Source: Blautia sp. AF19-10LB (GTDB lineage: Bacteria; Bacillota; Clostridia; Lachnospirales; Lachnospiraceae). Taken from it: a stretch of 14,847 nt of DNA. Below, one piece after another: positions 6,799 to 12,754 of this stretch. The notes under the pieces are model-generated. The model saw nothing but the letters and a program-made list of their open reading frames with translations, was not told the origin of the DNA and made no database searches. Both the position numbers and the translations under genes were made by a program. Where the stretch lies: NCBI RefSeq assembly GCF_003461245.1, contig NZ_QTWS01000026.1, positions 1 to 14,847 on the forward strand, in the 5' to 3' direction. Every line of letters starts with the position of its first letter. Within the stretch, counting starts at the first letter, position 1.

Positions 6799-7851
6799 TT
6801 AACGTTTGTTGTCCAGCATCTCAGCTACTTTTTTCTGTTGTGACGGGTACAGATGCCCATAAGTGTTCAATGTCATCTGAATATCTTTGTGCCCCAGTCT
6901 CTCCTTAATAATCAATGGCTCTACGCCCTGATAGATCAGATATGCCACATGACTGTGCCGGATATCATGCACTCTGATTGATTTTACACCAGTCAATGCT
7001 TCATATTTCTTGAGTCGTTTCTGCAGTGTTCTCGCTACAATCGGAAACATCCTATGATCTTCCGGAAATCCATAATGTTTCTTCGCATACTCCTGCACCT
7101 CTTCCTTAAGAAAATTTGGAATATCAATGGTACGGACTGAATTCTCTGTTTTTGGAGTATCAATCACATCTCTTTTCCTGATCCGGTTATAAGTCTTATT
7201 GATATGCAGGAGATTTCCACTCATATCAAAATCTGAAAGACTCAATGCCAGAAGCTCTCCTTCCCTGATTCCTGTCCAGAACAGAATTTCAAATATCAGA
7301 TAATCTTCACTCCCCGGCTCAATCCCGGCAATAAATCTGTCATATTCTGCTTTCGTCCAGAATTCCAGCTTATTAGCATCTGATTTTCCCATCTTTTTTA
7401 CTTTCTTACATGGATTTTCCTTCAGATTGTAAATTTTCTGTGCATGATTAAACAGTGCATTTAATTGGTTCTGAATCATACGCTCATAAGTCTTGCTGTA
7501 GCCTTTTTCCTGAATGGTGTTCTGCCACTGGATAATCTCTGCCGGTGTGATCTCATTCATTTTTCTTGTTCCAAAATACGGAACAATGTGCTTGTTCATC
7601 ATGTGCTGCTTGTTACGGATTGAATTTTCTTTCAGTTCATTCTTTTTATCTTCAAAATAGACTTGAATAAAACTGTTTATCTCCATCTTCATATCCGCCG
7701 CAGTCTTTCTTATGAACTCCTTTTCATAATTCAATGCTTCTTTCTTTGTCTTAAACCCTCTTTTCAGCTTCTGCGTCTTCTTTCCTGTCCAGTCAATATA
7801 ACGGAAGCTCACATACCAGGTTCCCTGTGTTTTGTCCTTGTAAGCTGACAT
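6799..7851 (-). CDS. int: Tyrosine recombinase / site-specific integrase
   Basis: A 350-residue phage-type integrase that would integrate and excise the left element. The N-terminal part (1-60) resembles an arm-binding domain (TWYVSFRYIDWTGKK), then a SAM-like core-binding domain (about 60-150), then the catalytic domain. Catalytic residues visible are Arg196 (TGIREGELLAL), Lys234 (TPKTENSVRT), His295 and Arg298 (HDIRHSH), His321 (LGHKD) and Tyr331 (NTYGHLYP). All are present, so the enzyme should be active. The ATG at 7851 is chosen because AAGGAGG lies 7 bases upstream and the protein then begins like its family; the frame to 7929 would overlap the small HTH gene. It is 13 bases after that gene and controlled from the promoter at 8104-8132. 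The likely target is the tuf 3' end at 9411-9464. Confidence 0.95.
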   Translation of the reverse strand: MSAYKDKTQGTWYVSFRYIDWTGKKTQKLKRGFKTKKEALNYEKEFIRKTAADMKMEINSFIQVYFEDKKNELKENSIRNKQHMMNKHIVPYFGTRKMNEITPAEIIQWQNTIQEKGYSKTYERMIQNQLNALFNHAQKIYNLKENPCKKVKKMGKSDANKLEFWTKAEYDRFIAGIEPGSEDYLIFEILFWTGIREGELLALSLSDFDMSGNLLHINKTYNRIRKRDVIDTPKTENSVRTIDIPNFLKEEVQEYAKKHYGFPEDHRMFPIVARTLQKRLKKYEALTGVKSIRVHDIRHSHVAYLIYQGVEPLIIKERLGHKDIQMTLNTYGHLYPSQQKKVAEMLDNKR

Positions 7852-7864
7852 CTTAAAACCTCCT

Positions 7865-8056
7865 TCACACTGCTCTCTGAGAGCATCCATAAAATTTTGT
7901 TTCCCAGTAGGGACGTGGAATCTTTCCACGAACTGCTACATATCCTTCCTTTACCAGTTCATCATTGAGCTGCTTCAGAATGGAATATGCCTTACTACGT
8001 TTCACACCTAATTCTTCCATAACATCATCAACTGTCATCATATAATTAGTTCTCAT
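7865..8056 (-). CDS. Small helix-turn-helix protein, excisionase-like
   Basis: A 63-residue basic protein with a compact HTH near the N-terminus (MTVDDVMEELGVKRSKAYSI) and a basic C-terminal tail (GKIPRPYWETKFYG). The size, the position directly before the integrase and the common promoter suggest a recombination directionality factor that favours excision. It could instead be a small regulator. AGGAGG lies 5 bases before the ATG. It is the first gene of the long minus-strand operon that runs through integrase to the replication genes. Confidence 0.75.
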   Translation of the reverse strand: MRTNYMMTVDDVMEELGVKRSKAYSILKQLNDELVKEGYVAVRGKIPRPYWETKFYGCSQRAV

Positions 8057-8071
8057 ATCGTCCTCCTTTCA

Positions 8072-8087
8072 AGTCACTTTTGTGACT
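8072..8087. promoter_or_regulatory. Operator-like palindrome O1
   Basis: AGTCAC-TTTT-GTGACT is a perfect 6-bp inverted repeat with a 4-base centre. It lies between the minus-strand promoter and the xis-like start, in a place where binding would block transcription. The core TCACTTTTGTGA is shared with O2, and in part with O3. Confidence 0.75.
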
Positions 8088-8103
8088 CTTACGTTGTTCT
8101 CTT

Positions 8104-8132
8104 ATAATAATTCACTTTTGTGAATTTGTCAA
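8104..8132 (-). promoter_or_regulatory. Promoter for xis-int operon with embedded operator O2
   Basis: A perfect -35 box TTGACA (8127-8132) and a -10 box TATTAT (8104-8109) are separated by 17 bases on the minus strand. The palindrome AATTCAC-TTTT-GTGAATT (8109-8126, 7-bp arms) fills the spacer, so repressor and RNA polymerase cannot bind together. This is a strong promoter expected to be held off by the divergent XRE regulator. Confidence 0.82.
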
Positions 8133-8205
8133 TAAACATTTGCGAATTTATTTTTTCAATTCCATGCATATTGCTTGCGTATCAGCAATTTGTTAAATCT
8201 CACTC

Positions 8206-8234
8206 TTTTGTATCATTCACTTTTGTGCTAGAAT
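8206..8234 (+). promoter_or_regulatory. Promoter of XRE repressor with operator half-palindrome O3
   Basis: An extended -10 box TGCTAGAAT ends at 8234 (TAGAAT 8229-8234), with a weak -35 (TTTTGT, 8206-8211) 17 bases upstream. The third operator copy, ATTCACTTTTGTGCT (8215-8229), covers the spacer; its right arm is imperfect. A weaker site here and stronger sites at the opposing promoter resemble a lysogeny-type switch with autoregulation. Confidence 0.65.
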
Positions 8235-8268
8235 AGAAGCACAAATATTATTAAGGAGGCAGCATGTT

Positions 8269-8802
8269 ATGGTAGGTAAAAAAATCCGGGCATTCCGGGA
8301 ATTCAGAGGATACAGTCAGATACAATTAGCCGAGCTGTCCGGCATTAACGTAGGAACGATCAGAAAATATGAACTGGGAATCCGGAATCCAAAACCGGAT
8401 CAGTTAGAAAAGATAGCAACTGCACTGAGATTAAATGTAAGTGTTTTTCTGGATTTTAATATTGAAACAGTCGGAGATGTACTCTCTCTGTTGTTTTCTA
8501 TTGATGATTCAGTGAACCTCTCACTTGCTGAAACACCTGATCAGAAGGTTGCGCTGACATTCGACAATCCTACAATGCAGGACTTTTTCAGAAAATGGTG
8601 TCAATTTAAAAATGTCTATGAAAAAGATAAAGCTGAAATATTAGCTATCGAAGATGAAGATAAAAGACAGGAAGAACTGGATAAGCTCAACGCTACCCAG
8701 GAAGAATGGAAACTGCGTGCTATGGGAACTACGATAGGTTGTCACACTATCGTTAAGAAGGGCACCGAAAGCAATACTGTCAGAGTTTATGATTTAACTT
8801 AA
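8269..8802 (+). CDS. XRE/Cro-CI family transcriptional regulator
   Basis: A 177-residue protein. Residues 4-58 form a standard XRE helix-turn-helix (YSQIQLAELSGINVGTIRKY). The rest is an acidic helical domain with no catalytic motif; I see no Ser/Lys LexA-type protease and no zinc peptidase motif, so induction is not through self-cleavage of a known kind. GGAGG lies 9 bases before the ATG at 8269; another ATG at 8264 hits a stop after three codons. It is transcribed divergently from the xis-int operon across three similar palindromes, so it is most likely the repressor of excision genes and of itself. The next gene on the same strand starts 28 bases after its stop. Confidence 0.85.
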   Translation: MVGKKIRAFREFRGYSQIQLAELSGINVGTIRKYELGIRNPKPDQLEKIATALRLNVSVFLDFNIETVGDVLSLLFSIDDSVNLSLAETPDQKVALTFDNPTMQDFFRKWCQFKNVYEKDKAEILAIEDEDKRQEELDKLNATQEEWKLRAMGTTIGCHTIVKKGTESNTVRVYDLT

Positions 8803-8830
8803 TTTTGGCATTTATAGAAAGTGTGACAAA

Positions 8831-9196
8831 ATGGTTACTTTTAGATTAGTAGAAGAAACAGAACAATATCTTATTTATTGGTATTTTCCAGATGGTCATG
8901 AAGATGAGATGCATGGAATCATACTAATTGATAAATTGAATGAAACTGTAGAAATTAAGAAAATGGCACATAATGATTTTTCTCATATTGTTACGGTAGC
9001 TGAACAAAATGAACTCAGAAATTCTGTTAATGACATGAGAAGAGAAGAAGGACTTCCACTTTTAACGGAAGAAGAATGGCCTTCAGCAACAACTGAATTT
9101 ACAAAGACTTTTTTTGCAGATCATGCAATCAGTAAAATTATAGAAGGCTACAATTCCGGTGAAATTTTAAAAGAAGGAATATCTGTCTGGTATTAA
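8831..9196 (+). CDS. Hypothetical protein, second gene after XRE repressor
   Basis: A 121-residue acidic soluble protein of no family that I recognise. The N-terminal 60 residues look like alternating strands (VTFRLVEETEQYLIYWYFPD); the rest looks helical. There is no membrane segment or metal-binding pattern. The ribosome binding site is weak (AGAAAGTGTG), and it follows the XRE gene by 28 bases, so it is probably co-transcribed. It is followed by an intrinsic terminator at 9237-9273. By position it might modulate the repressor, or serve as an accessory, immunity or anti-phage gene; none of these is shown by the sequence. Confidence 0.7.
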   Translation: MVTFRLVEETEQYLIYWYFPDGHEDEMHGIILIDKLNETVEIKKMAHNDFSHIVTVAEQNELRNSVNDMRREEGLPLLTEEEWPSATTEFTKTFFADHAISKIIEGYNSGEILKEGISVWY

Positions 9197-9236
9197 AAAG
9201 CGAAAATTATATATTTTGTTATCATTCTGTTATCAC

Positions 9237-9273
9237 AAACGGTTGTCAGGACACTCTCCCGGCAACCGTTTTT
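9237..9273 (+). terminator. Intrinsic terminator after the XRE operon
   Basis: AAACGGTTG (9237-9245) pairs perfectly with CAACCGTTT (9263-9271) and is followed by a T run on the plus strand. It ends transcription of the gene at 8831-9196. Confidence 0.85.
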
Positions 9274-9324
9274 CTATGCTGTTCGTTATTATTTCCCACT
9301 CTTTTATATATTTCCAGGCAACAG

Positions 9325-9354
9325 AAAAACCCGTAGAACCGAAGTTCTACGGGT
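9325..9354 (-). terminator. tuf-type intrinsic terminator
   Basis: ACCCGTAGAAC (9329-9339) pairs with GTTCTACGGGT (9344-9354) around the tetraloop CGAA on the plus strand (TTCG on the minus strand). Five T residues follow on the minus strand. This is an 11-bp GC-rich stem, placed about 55 bases after the tuf stop codon, as expected for a highly expressed housekeeping gene. Confidence 0.9.
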
Positions 9355-9410
9355 ATCTTACGTTTGGACACAACGTTATCTTGCGATAACAAATCTATAT
9401 TCAGATTGTA

Positions 9411-9464
9411 TTACTCGATGATTGTAGCAACACGTCCTGATCCTACAGTACGTCCACCTTCACG
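9411..9464 (-). pseudogene. tuf: 3' end fragment of tuf (EF-Tu), putative integration site
   Basis: The minus strand encodes REGGRTVGSGRVATIIE and a stop, which is the near-invariant C-terminus of bacterial EF-Tu. Immediately upstream, from 9465, the expected EF-Tu codons (GLRFAI or similar) are replaced by unrelated DNA, with a stop codon in frame a few codons further on. Only the last 17 codons plus stop remain, so this is not a working gene. Together with the downstream terminator it looks like a gene tail carried at or left by an attachment site: integration into the 3' end of tuf usually restores the gene with an identical tail. Full-length tuf is expected outside the window, probably to the right. 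Confidence 0.9.
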
Positions 9465-9534
9465 ATACTTTAATCCCGTTTTACCTCATATTTTTTATGG
9501 TTTTCTCTCCAAAATACAGTGAAAAACGGCTGAA

Positions 9535-9585
9535 TTGCACCACCTATTTTGATTTGCCTGATTTCTTGGCACCGTTTTGGCACCG
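9535..9585. repeat. Direct repeats, candidate integrase arm sites
   Basis: TTGGCACCG occurs twice in the same orientation, 11 bases apart (9566-9574 and 9577-9585). Related copies are TTGCACCACC (9535-9544) and TTGCACCGG (9645-9653). They begin about 70 bases from the end of the tuf fragment. Evenly phased short direct repeats next to an attachment core are typical of arm-type binding sites for tyrosine integrases. The last copy also serves as a -35 box. Confidence 0.55.
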
Positions 9586-9644
9586 GAGAATACTCAAACC
9601 GATTTTCTTCTGTAGATACTAGATACTTCTCTACCAACTTTATA

Positions 9645-9673
9645 TTGCACCGGTAATTTTTAACTGTTATAAT
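9645..9673 (+). promoter_or_regulatory. Promoter of small membrane peptide gene
   Basis: TTGCAC (9645-9650) and TATAAT (9668-9673) are separated by 17 bases. Transcription would start near 9680, leaving a leader of about 105 bases. The leader holds a hairpin CTACC-ATAAC-GGTAG (9687-9701) and a perfect hairpin CAGAGGG / CCCTCTG (9718-9738). Confidence 0.75.
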
Positions 9674-9787
9674 CGAAACATGGGTGCTACCATAACGGTA
9701 GGCGGTTAGTCCTTCTCCAGAGGGACTGTGACCCTCTGATTACATAGAAACCTGTAAAGGAATCCAGTGGAAAGGAGGGCTAAGCCA

Positions 9788-9886
9788 ATGAGTATTGTTG
9801 ACTTCATAGCAGTAGTGAGCTTCGGCTTAACCTGCTTTAGTATCGGATATACATTAGGCAAAGATAATCATAAACCACAAAAATAA
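9788..9886 (+). CDS. Small hydrophobic peptide, candidate type I toxin (holin-like)
   Basis: A 32-residue frame: one hydrophobic helix (MSIVDFIAVVSFGLTCFSIG, continuing YTLG to about residue 24) followed by a charged tail (KDNHKPQK). The layout matches membrane-acting type I toxins such as Fst or TxpA-like peptides and the group annotated as putative holin-like toxin; exact family membership needs a profile search. The ribosome binding site AAAGGAGGG is very strong, 8 bases before ATG, and TAAGCC beside the start can pair with GGCTTA inside the gene, which could limit translation. It has its own promoter and a convergent antisense promoter. It lies near the outer end of element B, where it could stabilise the element by killing cells that lose it. 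Toxicity is inferred from layout. Confidence 0.7.
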   Translation: MSIVDFIAVVSFGLTCFSIGYTLGKDNHKPQK

Positions 9887-9976
9887 CCGCCCTGGTCTGG
9901 TAAACTAAGCGGTTATCTTTGATGATATTCTAAATAGTAAAACGGACTAACCGTCTATCGGTAGCACTCTTTTTCT
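9878..9976 (-). ncRNA. Predicted antisense RNA (candidate type I antitoxin)
   Basis: A minus-strand transcript of about 100 nt is predicted from the promoter at 9983-10011 to the terminator at 9879-9916. It is complementary to the 3' untranslated part of the toxin mRNA and to the toxin stop codon. Its first 30 nt (GAGTGCTACCGATAG and onward) copy the 5' end of the toxin mRNA. Pairing with the mRNA would block it or mark it for degradation. No coding potential is evident. Confidence 0.65.
9879..9916 (-). terminator. Terminator of antisense RNA
   Basis: GCGGTTAT (9909-9916) and ATAACCGC (9883-9890) form a perfect 8-bp stem. On the minus strand the hairpin is followed by TTTTTG. On the plus strand the tail is the weaker TCTTTG, so it may act in part in both directions. 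Confidence 0.75.
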
Positions 9977-9982
9977 ATAATC

Positions 9983-10011
9983 ATATTAGCACGCATCTGT
10001 GGAAATGTCAA
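9983..10011 (-). promoter_or_regulatory. Strong antisense promoter
   Basis: TTGACA (10006-10011) is a perfect -35 box. TAATAT (9983-9988) follows after 17 bases and is preceded by TG one base away, giving an extended -10. The start is expected near 9976. It looks stronger than the toxin promoter, as expected if the antisense RNA is to be in excess. Confidence 0.78.
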
Positions 10012-10059
10012 AAATTTTCTTCTTTCTCAACTATATCTATTTCCATACATTTTTACAAC

Positions 10060-11115
10060 CTATTTCAAGTGTTCCTCAAAAATTAATTCGAGTTCCTTAT
10101 TCCCTCTCAAGAATTCATACTCTTTCTTATTTTCAATTTCCGAATACAATTCACGAACAAAATTTTTTCCAACTCCCGAAAAGGCTTTTCCCTGTGCAGT
10201 ATCTTCATACCTGTAATACAAAGGGGATTGTGTCATATTCCAAGGCTTCTGTGATTCACTTAATAATTGCTTAATTAACTGAACACATTTTTCTACATCT
10301 TTTCGATATCCAGCAATCAGCAGATATGGCACTGTGTTGCCGTAATTCCATAGTCCAAACAACGATATCATGTGATCTGTAATCTCAGCAATTCTCTCTG
10401 CTTTATCATGATTTCCTGTTTCTTCTTCCATTTCAATTAACTTATACAAGTAGCTTTGAATATTGACAACTGCCTGTAGCAGTTTCCCTTCCAGGAATAA
10501 CGCAGCAGTGTCTGTTCCTTCCTGATGTGCTAATACACTTGTTTTCATAATCGTTGCATCAATTACAGTATCAGGAATTTTTTTCAAAAGGGCATTTGCT
10601 TCTTCATATTTCTCCATTTGGACATATTTTGTTGCAAGTATAAAAACGCTTGAATTTCTCACTCTTTCATCCTGACTGTCTGCTGTTCGTTCCAGCCACT
10701 CAATAATAGCTGTATTATATTCCATTCGTTCTTCGCCATTAAGATCTGACAAAGTCAAAGATCCGTTCAGAACGGTTGCGATCGTATATATTAATAAGTC
10801 GCAATGAGGATACTCCTGTATTTTACGAGATGCCATCTCGAAAGCCTCTGTAAAGCTGTCCAATGAAACTTCCGAAAGTTCATTCACAAATTGTCCAATC
10901 TCTTTTTCGGTCAATTCTTCACGAAACGAAAACAATTCATTCATATCAATTTTCAATAATCGTGCCAAAGCTGGAAGTAATGAGATATCCGGATATGTAT
11001 TTCCCTTTTCCCATTTATTTACCGCAGGAGTAGAAACACCCAGATAATTTGCCACCTGTTCTTGTGTTAATCCCTCAGTTTTTCGATAGTTTTTTATCTG
11101 CTCACCAATACGCAT
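10060..11115 (-). CDS. XRE family regulator with long helical C-terminal domain
   Basis: A 351-residue protein. Residues 1-60 are a clear XRE HTH (LTQEQVANYLGVSTPAVNKW). Residues 65-351 are helical and resemble degenerate TPR-like repeats, for example around KYEEANALLKKIPDTVIDA. This layout is common in Firmicute regulators that sense a peptide or metabolic signal, but no specific ligand can be read. The start at 11115 is used because AGGAGG lies 8 bases upstream; a GTG at 11124 would touch it. It is a single gene with its own promoter, between the toxin-antitoxin candidate and the DUF2812-PadR operon. Whether it controls these or is independent cargo is unknown. Confidence 0.85.
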   Translation of the reverse strand: MRIGEQIKNYRKTEGLTQEQVANYLGVSTPAVNKWEKGNTYPDISLLPALARLLKIDMNELFSFREELTEKEIGQFVNELSEVSLDSFTEAFEMASRKIQEYPHCDLLIYTIATVLNGSLTLSDLNGEERMEYNTAIIEWLERTADSQDERVRNSSVFILATKYVQMEKYEEANALLKKIPDTVIDATIMKTSVLAHQEGTDTAALFLEGKLLQAVVNIQSYLYKLIEMEEETGNHDKAERIAEITDHMISLFGLWNYGNTVPYLLIAGYRKDVEKCVQLIKQLLSESQKPWNMTQSPLYYRYEDTAQGKAFSGVGKNFVRELYSEIENKKEYEFLRGNKELELIFEEHLK

Positions 11116-11141
11116 TGTTCGCACCTCCTGTCCTTATTTCC

Positions 11142-11170
11142 ATTATAGCGTTCCCAATACATGTTTACAA
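11142..11170 (-). promoter_or_regulatory. Promoter of the XRE-TPR-like regulator
   Basis: TTGTAA (11165-11170) and TATAAT (11142-11147) are separated by 17 bases on the minus strand. The ribosome binding site follows closely, so the leader is short. The 165 bases from 11171 to 11335 hold no gene that I can support. Confidence 0.7.
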
Positions 11171-11335
11171 TTGAGCCTTTGTTTACTTATTACTTTCTTT
11201 TTTTAACTTTCAATTAATTTTCTCTAATATTTATATCATCAGCAACAAACTGCCCACAAATTTAAGAACGGGCTACTAACCCTCAAACGACAGTGCATTA
11301 CATTGCATCAGCTAAACCAACCTTGTTATCCTGAA

Positions 11336-11923
11336 TCACCACTCCTTCATCTTCGCTTCATGCCTATTTTTCATAATTTGCAACTGGTATATAATGACAG
11401 GGATTAGAAAAATCACAGCAACTATGCCTAAAATAACAGACCGATTTACGGTAGCAAATGCCACGAGCATAAGCATTAATAAAAGCCAGGGATTTCGCAA
11501 ATTACTGTAATAATTTGCCCTATCTTCATAGGACGTATGAAGTTCAAAAGGTTTTCCATCATTTTCTTTTTCTACAATCAGCAATTCCCTGTTAAATGTT
11601 GTAGTGTTTGTTGCAATACGACCGCCAATTTCAGCCCACGGACGCCAGCGAACTTTACCAACAGAATAATTAAGATTGATATTTTTATAGAATACGGAAT
11701 ATCCCATTTCTTCCAAGAAATCATGGTAATCTTCAGCATTAGCTTTTGATTTTTGTCCTATAAACTCCACGCAATATTGAACTTGACCTGGCTTACATTT
11801 TTCAAATTCATAGAGTAATTTTCCCGTTCGAATAAGGCGATAACCTTTTTCAGCCATCTTATTCAGCCAGTTTTTCTGTACCGTCAATAGCCCGCCAAAA
11901 AAACGATAACACTTTTTGCTCAT
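11336..11923 (-). CDS. DUF2812 domain membrane protein
   Basis: A 195-residue protein. Residues 1-135 match the DUF2812 pattern (YRFFGG, WLNKMAEKGYRL, VFYKNINLNYSVGKVRWRPW), a soluble domain of unknown function. Two membrane helices follow (about 145-159 and 162-180) and then a short basic tail, so the large domain probably faces the cytoplasm. The gene overlaps the padR stop by 4 bases (ATGA), and GGAGG lies 6 bases upstream, so the two are translationally coupled. PadR-DUF2812 pairs are common in Firmicutes; the protein may act in envelope-stress or antimicrobial response. It seems complete. Confidence 0.85.
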   Translation of the reverse strand: MSKKCYRFFGGLLTVQKNWLNKMAEKGYRLIRTGKLLYEFEKCKPGQVQYCVEFIGQKSKANAEDYHDFLEEMGYSVFYKNINLNYSVGKVRWRPWAEIGGRIATNTTTFNRELLIVEKENDGKPFELHTSYEDRANYYSNLRNPWLLLMLMLVAFATVNRSVILGIVAVIFLIPVIIYQLQIMKNRHEAKMKEW

Positions 11924-12243
11924 AATGTACCTCCTACAATTCCGCTTGCAATACCTACAAGTTCACGAAGTCTGATAAGTTCTTTTTCAGCTATCTCCTT
12001 TCCTTTTACAGTGATAAGATACTCTTTTTTTCTACCTTCACTATCTCCGAAAAGCTCAATCCATCCCTTTTCCTGCATTGAATTTAATGCACCATATAAA
12101 GTGCCTGCTCCCAATGAAAGCCGCCCACCTGTTTTTTCTTCAATGAACTGCATGACAGCATATCCGTGTTTAGGTGAATAGAGTGAAAGCAAAATATAGA
12201 ATGTCACTTCTGTGAGTGCACCACTTTTCACATTATCCCTCAT
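11920..12243 (-). CDS. PadR family transcriptional regulator
   Basis: A 107-residue winged-helix protein with the family signatures HGYAVMQFIEE (about 26-36), LSLGAGTLYGALNSM (42-56, recognition helix) and the wing GRKKEYLIT (70-78). It has only a short C-terminal dimerization helix, so it belongs to the small PadR subgroup. AAGGAGGGG lies just before the ATG. It is the first gene of an operon with DUF2812. The promoter region is framed by a perfect 14-bp inverted repeat (12256-12297), the probable autorepression site. PadR proteins often sense aromatic or antimicrobial compounds; the ligand here is unknown. Confidence 0.92.
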   Translation of the reverse strand: MRDNVKSGALTEVTFYILLSLYSPKHGYAVMQFIEEKTGGRLSLGAGTLYGALNSMQEKGWIELFGDSEGRKKEYLITVKGKEIAEKELIRLRELVGIASGIVGGTL

Positions 12244-12255
12244 AGCATCCCCTCC

Positions 12256-12304
12256 TTATTACGGTTACTGTAATAACTATATCAGTAACCGTAATAAAAA
12301 TCAA
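12256..12304 (-). promoter_or_regulatory. padR operon promoter and operator
   Basis: The -35 box TTGATT (12299-12304) and -10 box TATAGT (12276-12281) are 17 bases apart on the minus strand. TTATTACGGTTACT (12256-12269) is the exact reverse complement of AGTAACCGTAATAA (12284-12297). The upstream arm fills the promoter spacer and the downstream arm reaches the ribosome binding site, so a PadR dimer pair could block both steps. Confidence 0.8.
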
Positions 12305-12375
12305 GAGATGTGAAATAAATCTTAATAAGCCGGATAGTATTATACTTTTCCTGTTCAGTCCTTTACAACCAATAC

Positions 12376-12750
12376 TTATATATAAAGTATTTCTCTCAAC
12401 ACCATTTCTTCTGCACTGGCTTTTATATTATTCATCAGCCTAACCCACTTCGTCTGGTTCTGTACCTTTAATTCTTCAGTTACACCCTGTTTTTCTGCCA
12501 TCTGTTCCATAAGCATTTCCACCTGTTCTCTGCTCTCCTGATCAATCTGATTCAGGTGTTCCGTCAGCTTTCCAGTCAACAACAAATATTGATATTTTGC
12601 TAATCTGTGTTCCTTCAGAAACTGTTTCCTCAGCATTCCATATTTCCCATATATCGGTTTTTCTTCATTCAATACCAAATTCGGCAAATAATAATCTCCA
12701 TGCAAAGTATAGCTTAATCCGTTCTTTTCATCATAAATGTGTGTTTCCAT
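12376..12750 (-). CDS. tnpV: TnpV family protein, second copy
   Basis: A 124-residue paralogue of the protein at 2032-2406, identical in length. The N-terminal half is nearly the same (IYDEKNGLSYTLHGDYYL, KYGMLRKQFLKEHR) and the C-terminus differs (KASAEEMVLREILYI against RSRAVEIIDVELICV). It starts 4 bases after the relaxase stop at 12755, as in the first module. Its function is not established. Cargo after it is PadR-DUF2812 instead of MarR-MATE, which marks the region just after tnpV as the place where these elements carry different genes. Confidence 0.85.
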   Translation of the reverse strand: METHIYDEKNGLSYTLHGDYYLPNLVLNEEKPIYGKYGMLRKQFLKEHRLAKYQYLLLTGKLTEHLNQIDQESREQVEMLMEQMAEKQGVTEELKVQNQTKWVRLMNNIKASAEEMVLREILYI

Positions 12751-12754
12751 AATC

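Larger units (their letters stand above)
9684..9967. repeat. Long-range inverted repeat enclosing the toxin candidate
   Basis: GTGCTACC (9684-9691) and CGGTTAGTCC (9703-9712) at the left are the reverse complements of GGTAGCAC (9960-9967) and GGACTAACCG (9944-9953) at the right. This gives an 8-bp plus a 10-bp helix separated by an internal loop. If the plus-strand RNA extends to the T run at 9968-9975, its two ends can pair. The antisense RNA would begin with nearly the same sequence as the toxin mRNA. Confidence 0.8.

Noticed and set aside
9375..9390. Hairpin GTTATC-TTGC-GATAAC between the tuf stop codon and terminator as a separate terminator
   Set aside because: The stem is only 6 bp and AT-rich with no T run; the terminator at 9325-9354 is far stronger.
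9411..9464. The tuf sequence as a working EF-Tu gene
   Set aside because: Only 17 codons remain and unrelated DNA follows with an in-frame stop.
9325..9464. Alternative reading: the tuf tail is the original chromosomal 3' end and everything to its left is host chromosome
   Set aside because: The DNA to the left is an integrase-repressor module with its own relaxase, not host genes. The alternative remains possible if element A was inserted separately next to tuf.
9999..10274. A 91-codon plus-strand frame starting after the antisense promoter
   Set aside because: It starts within the antisense promoter region, lacks a ribosome binding site and lies opposite the C-terminus of the XRE regulator.
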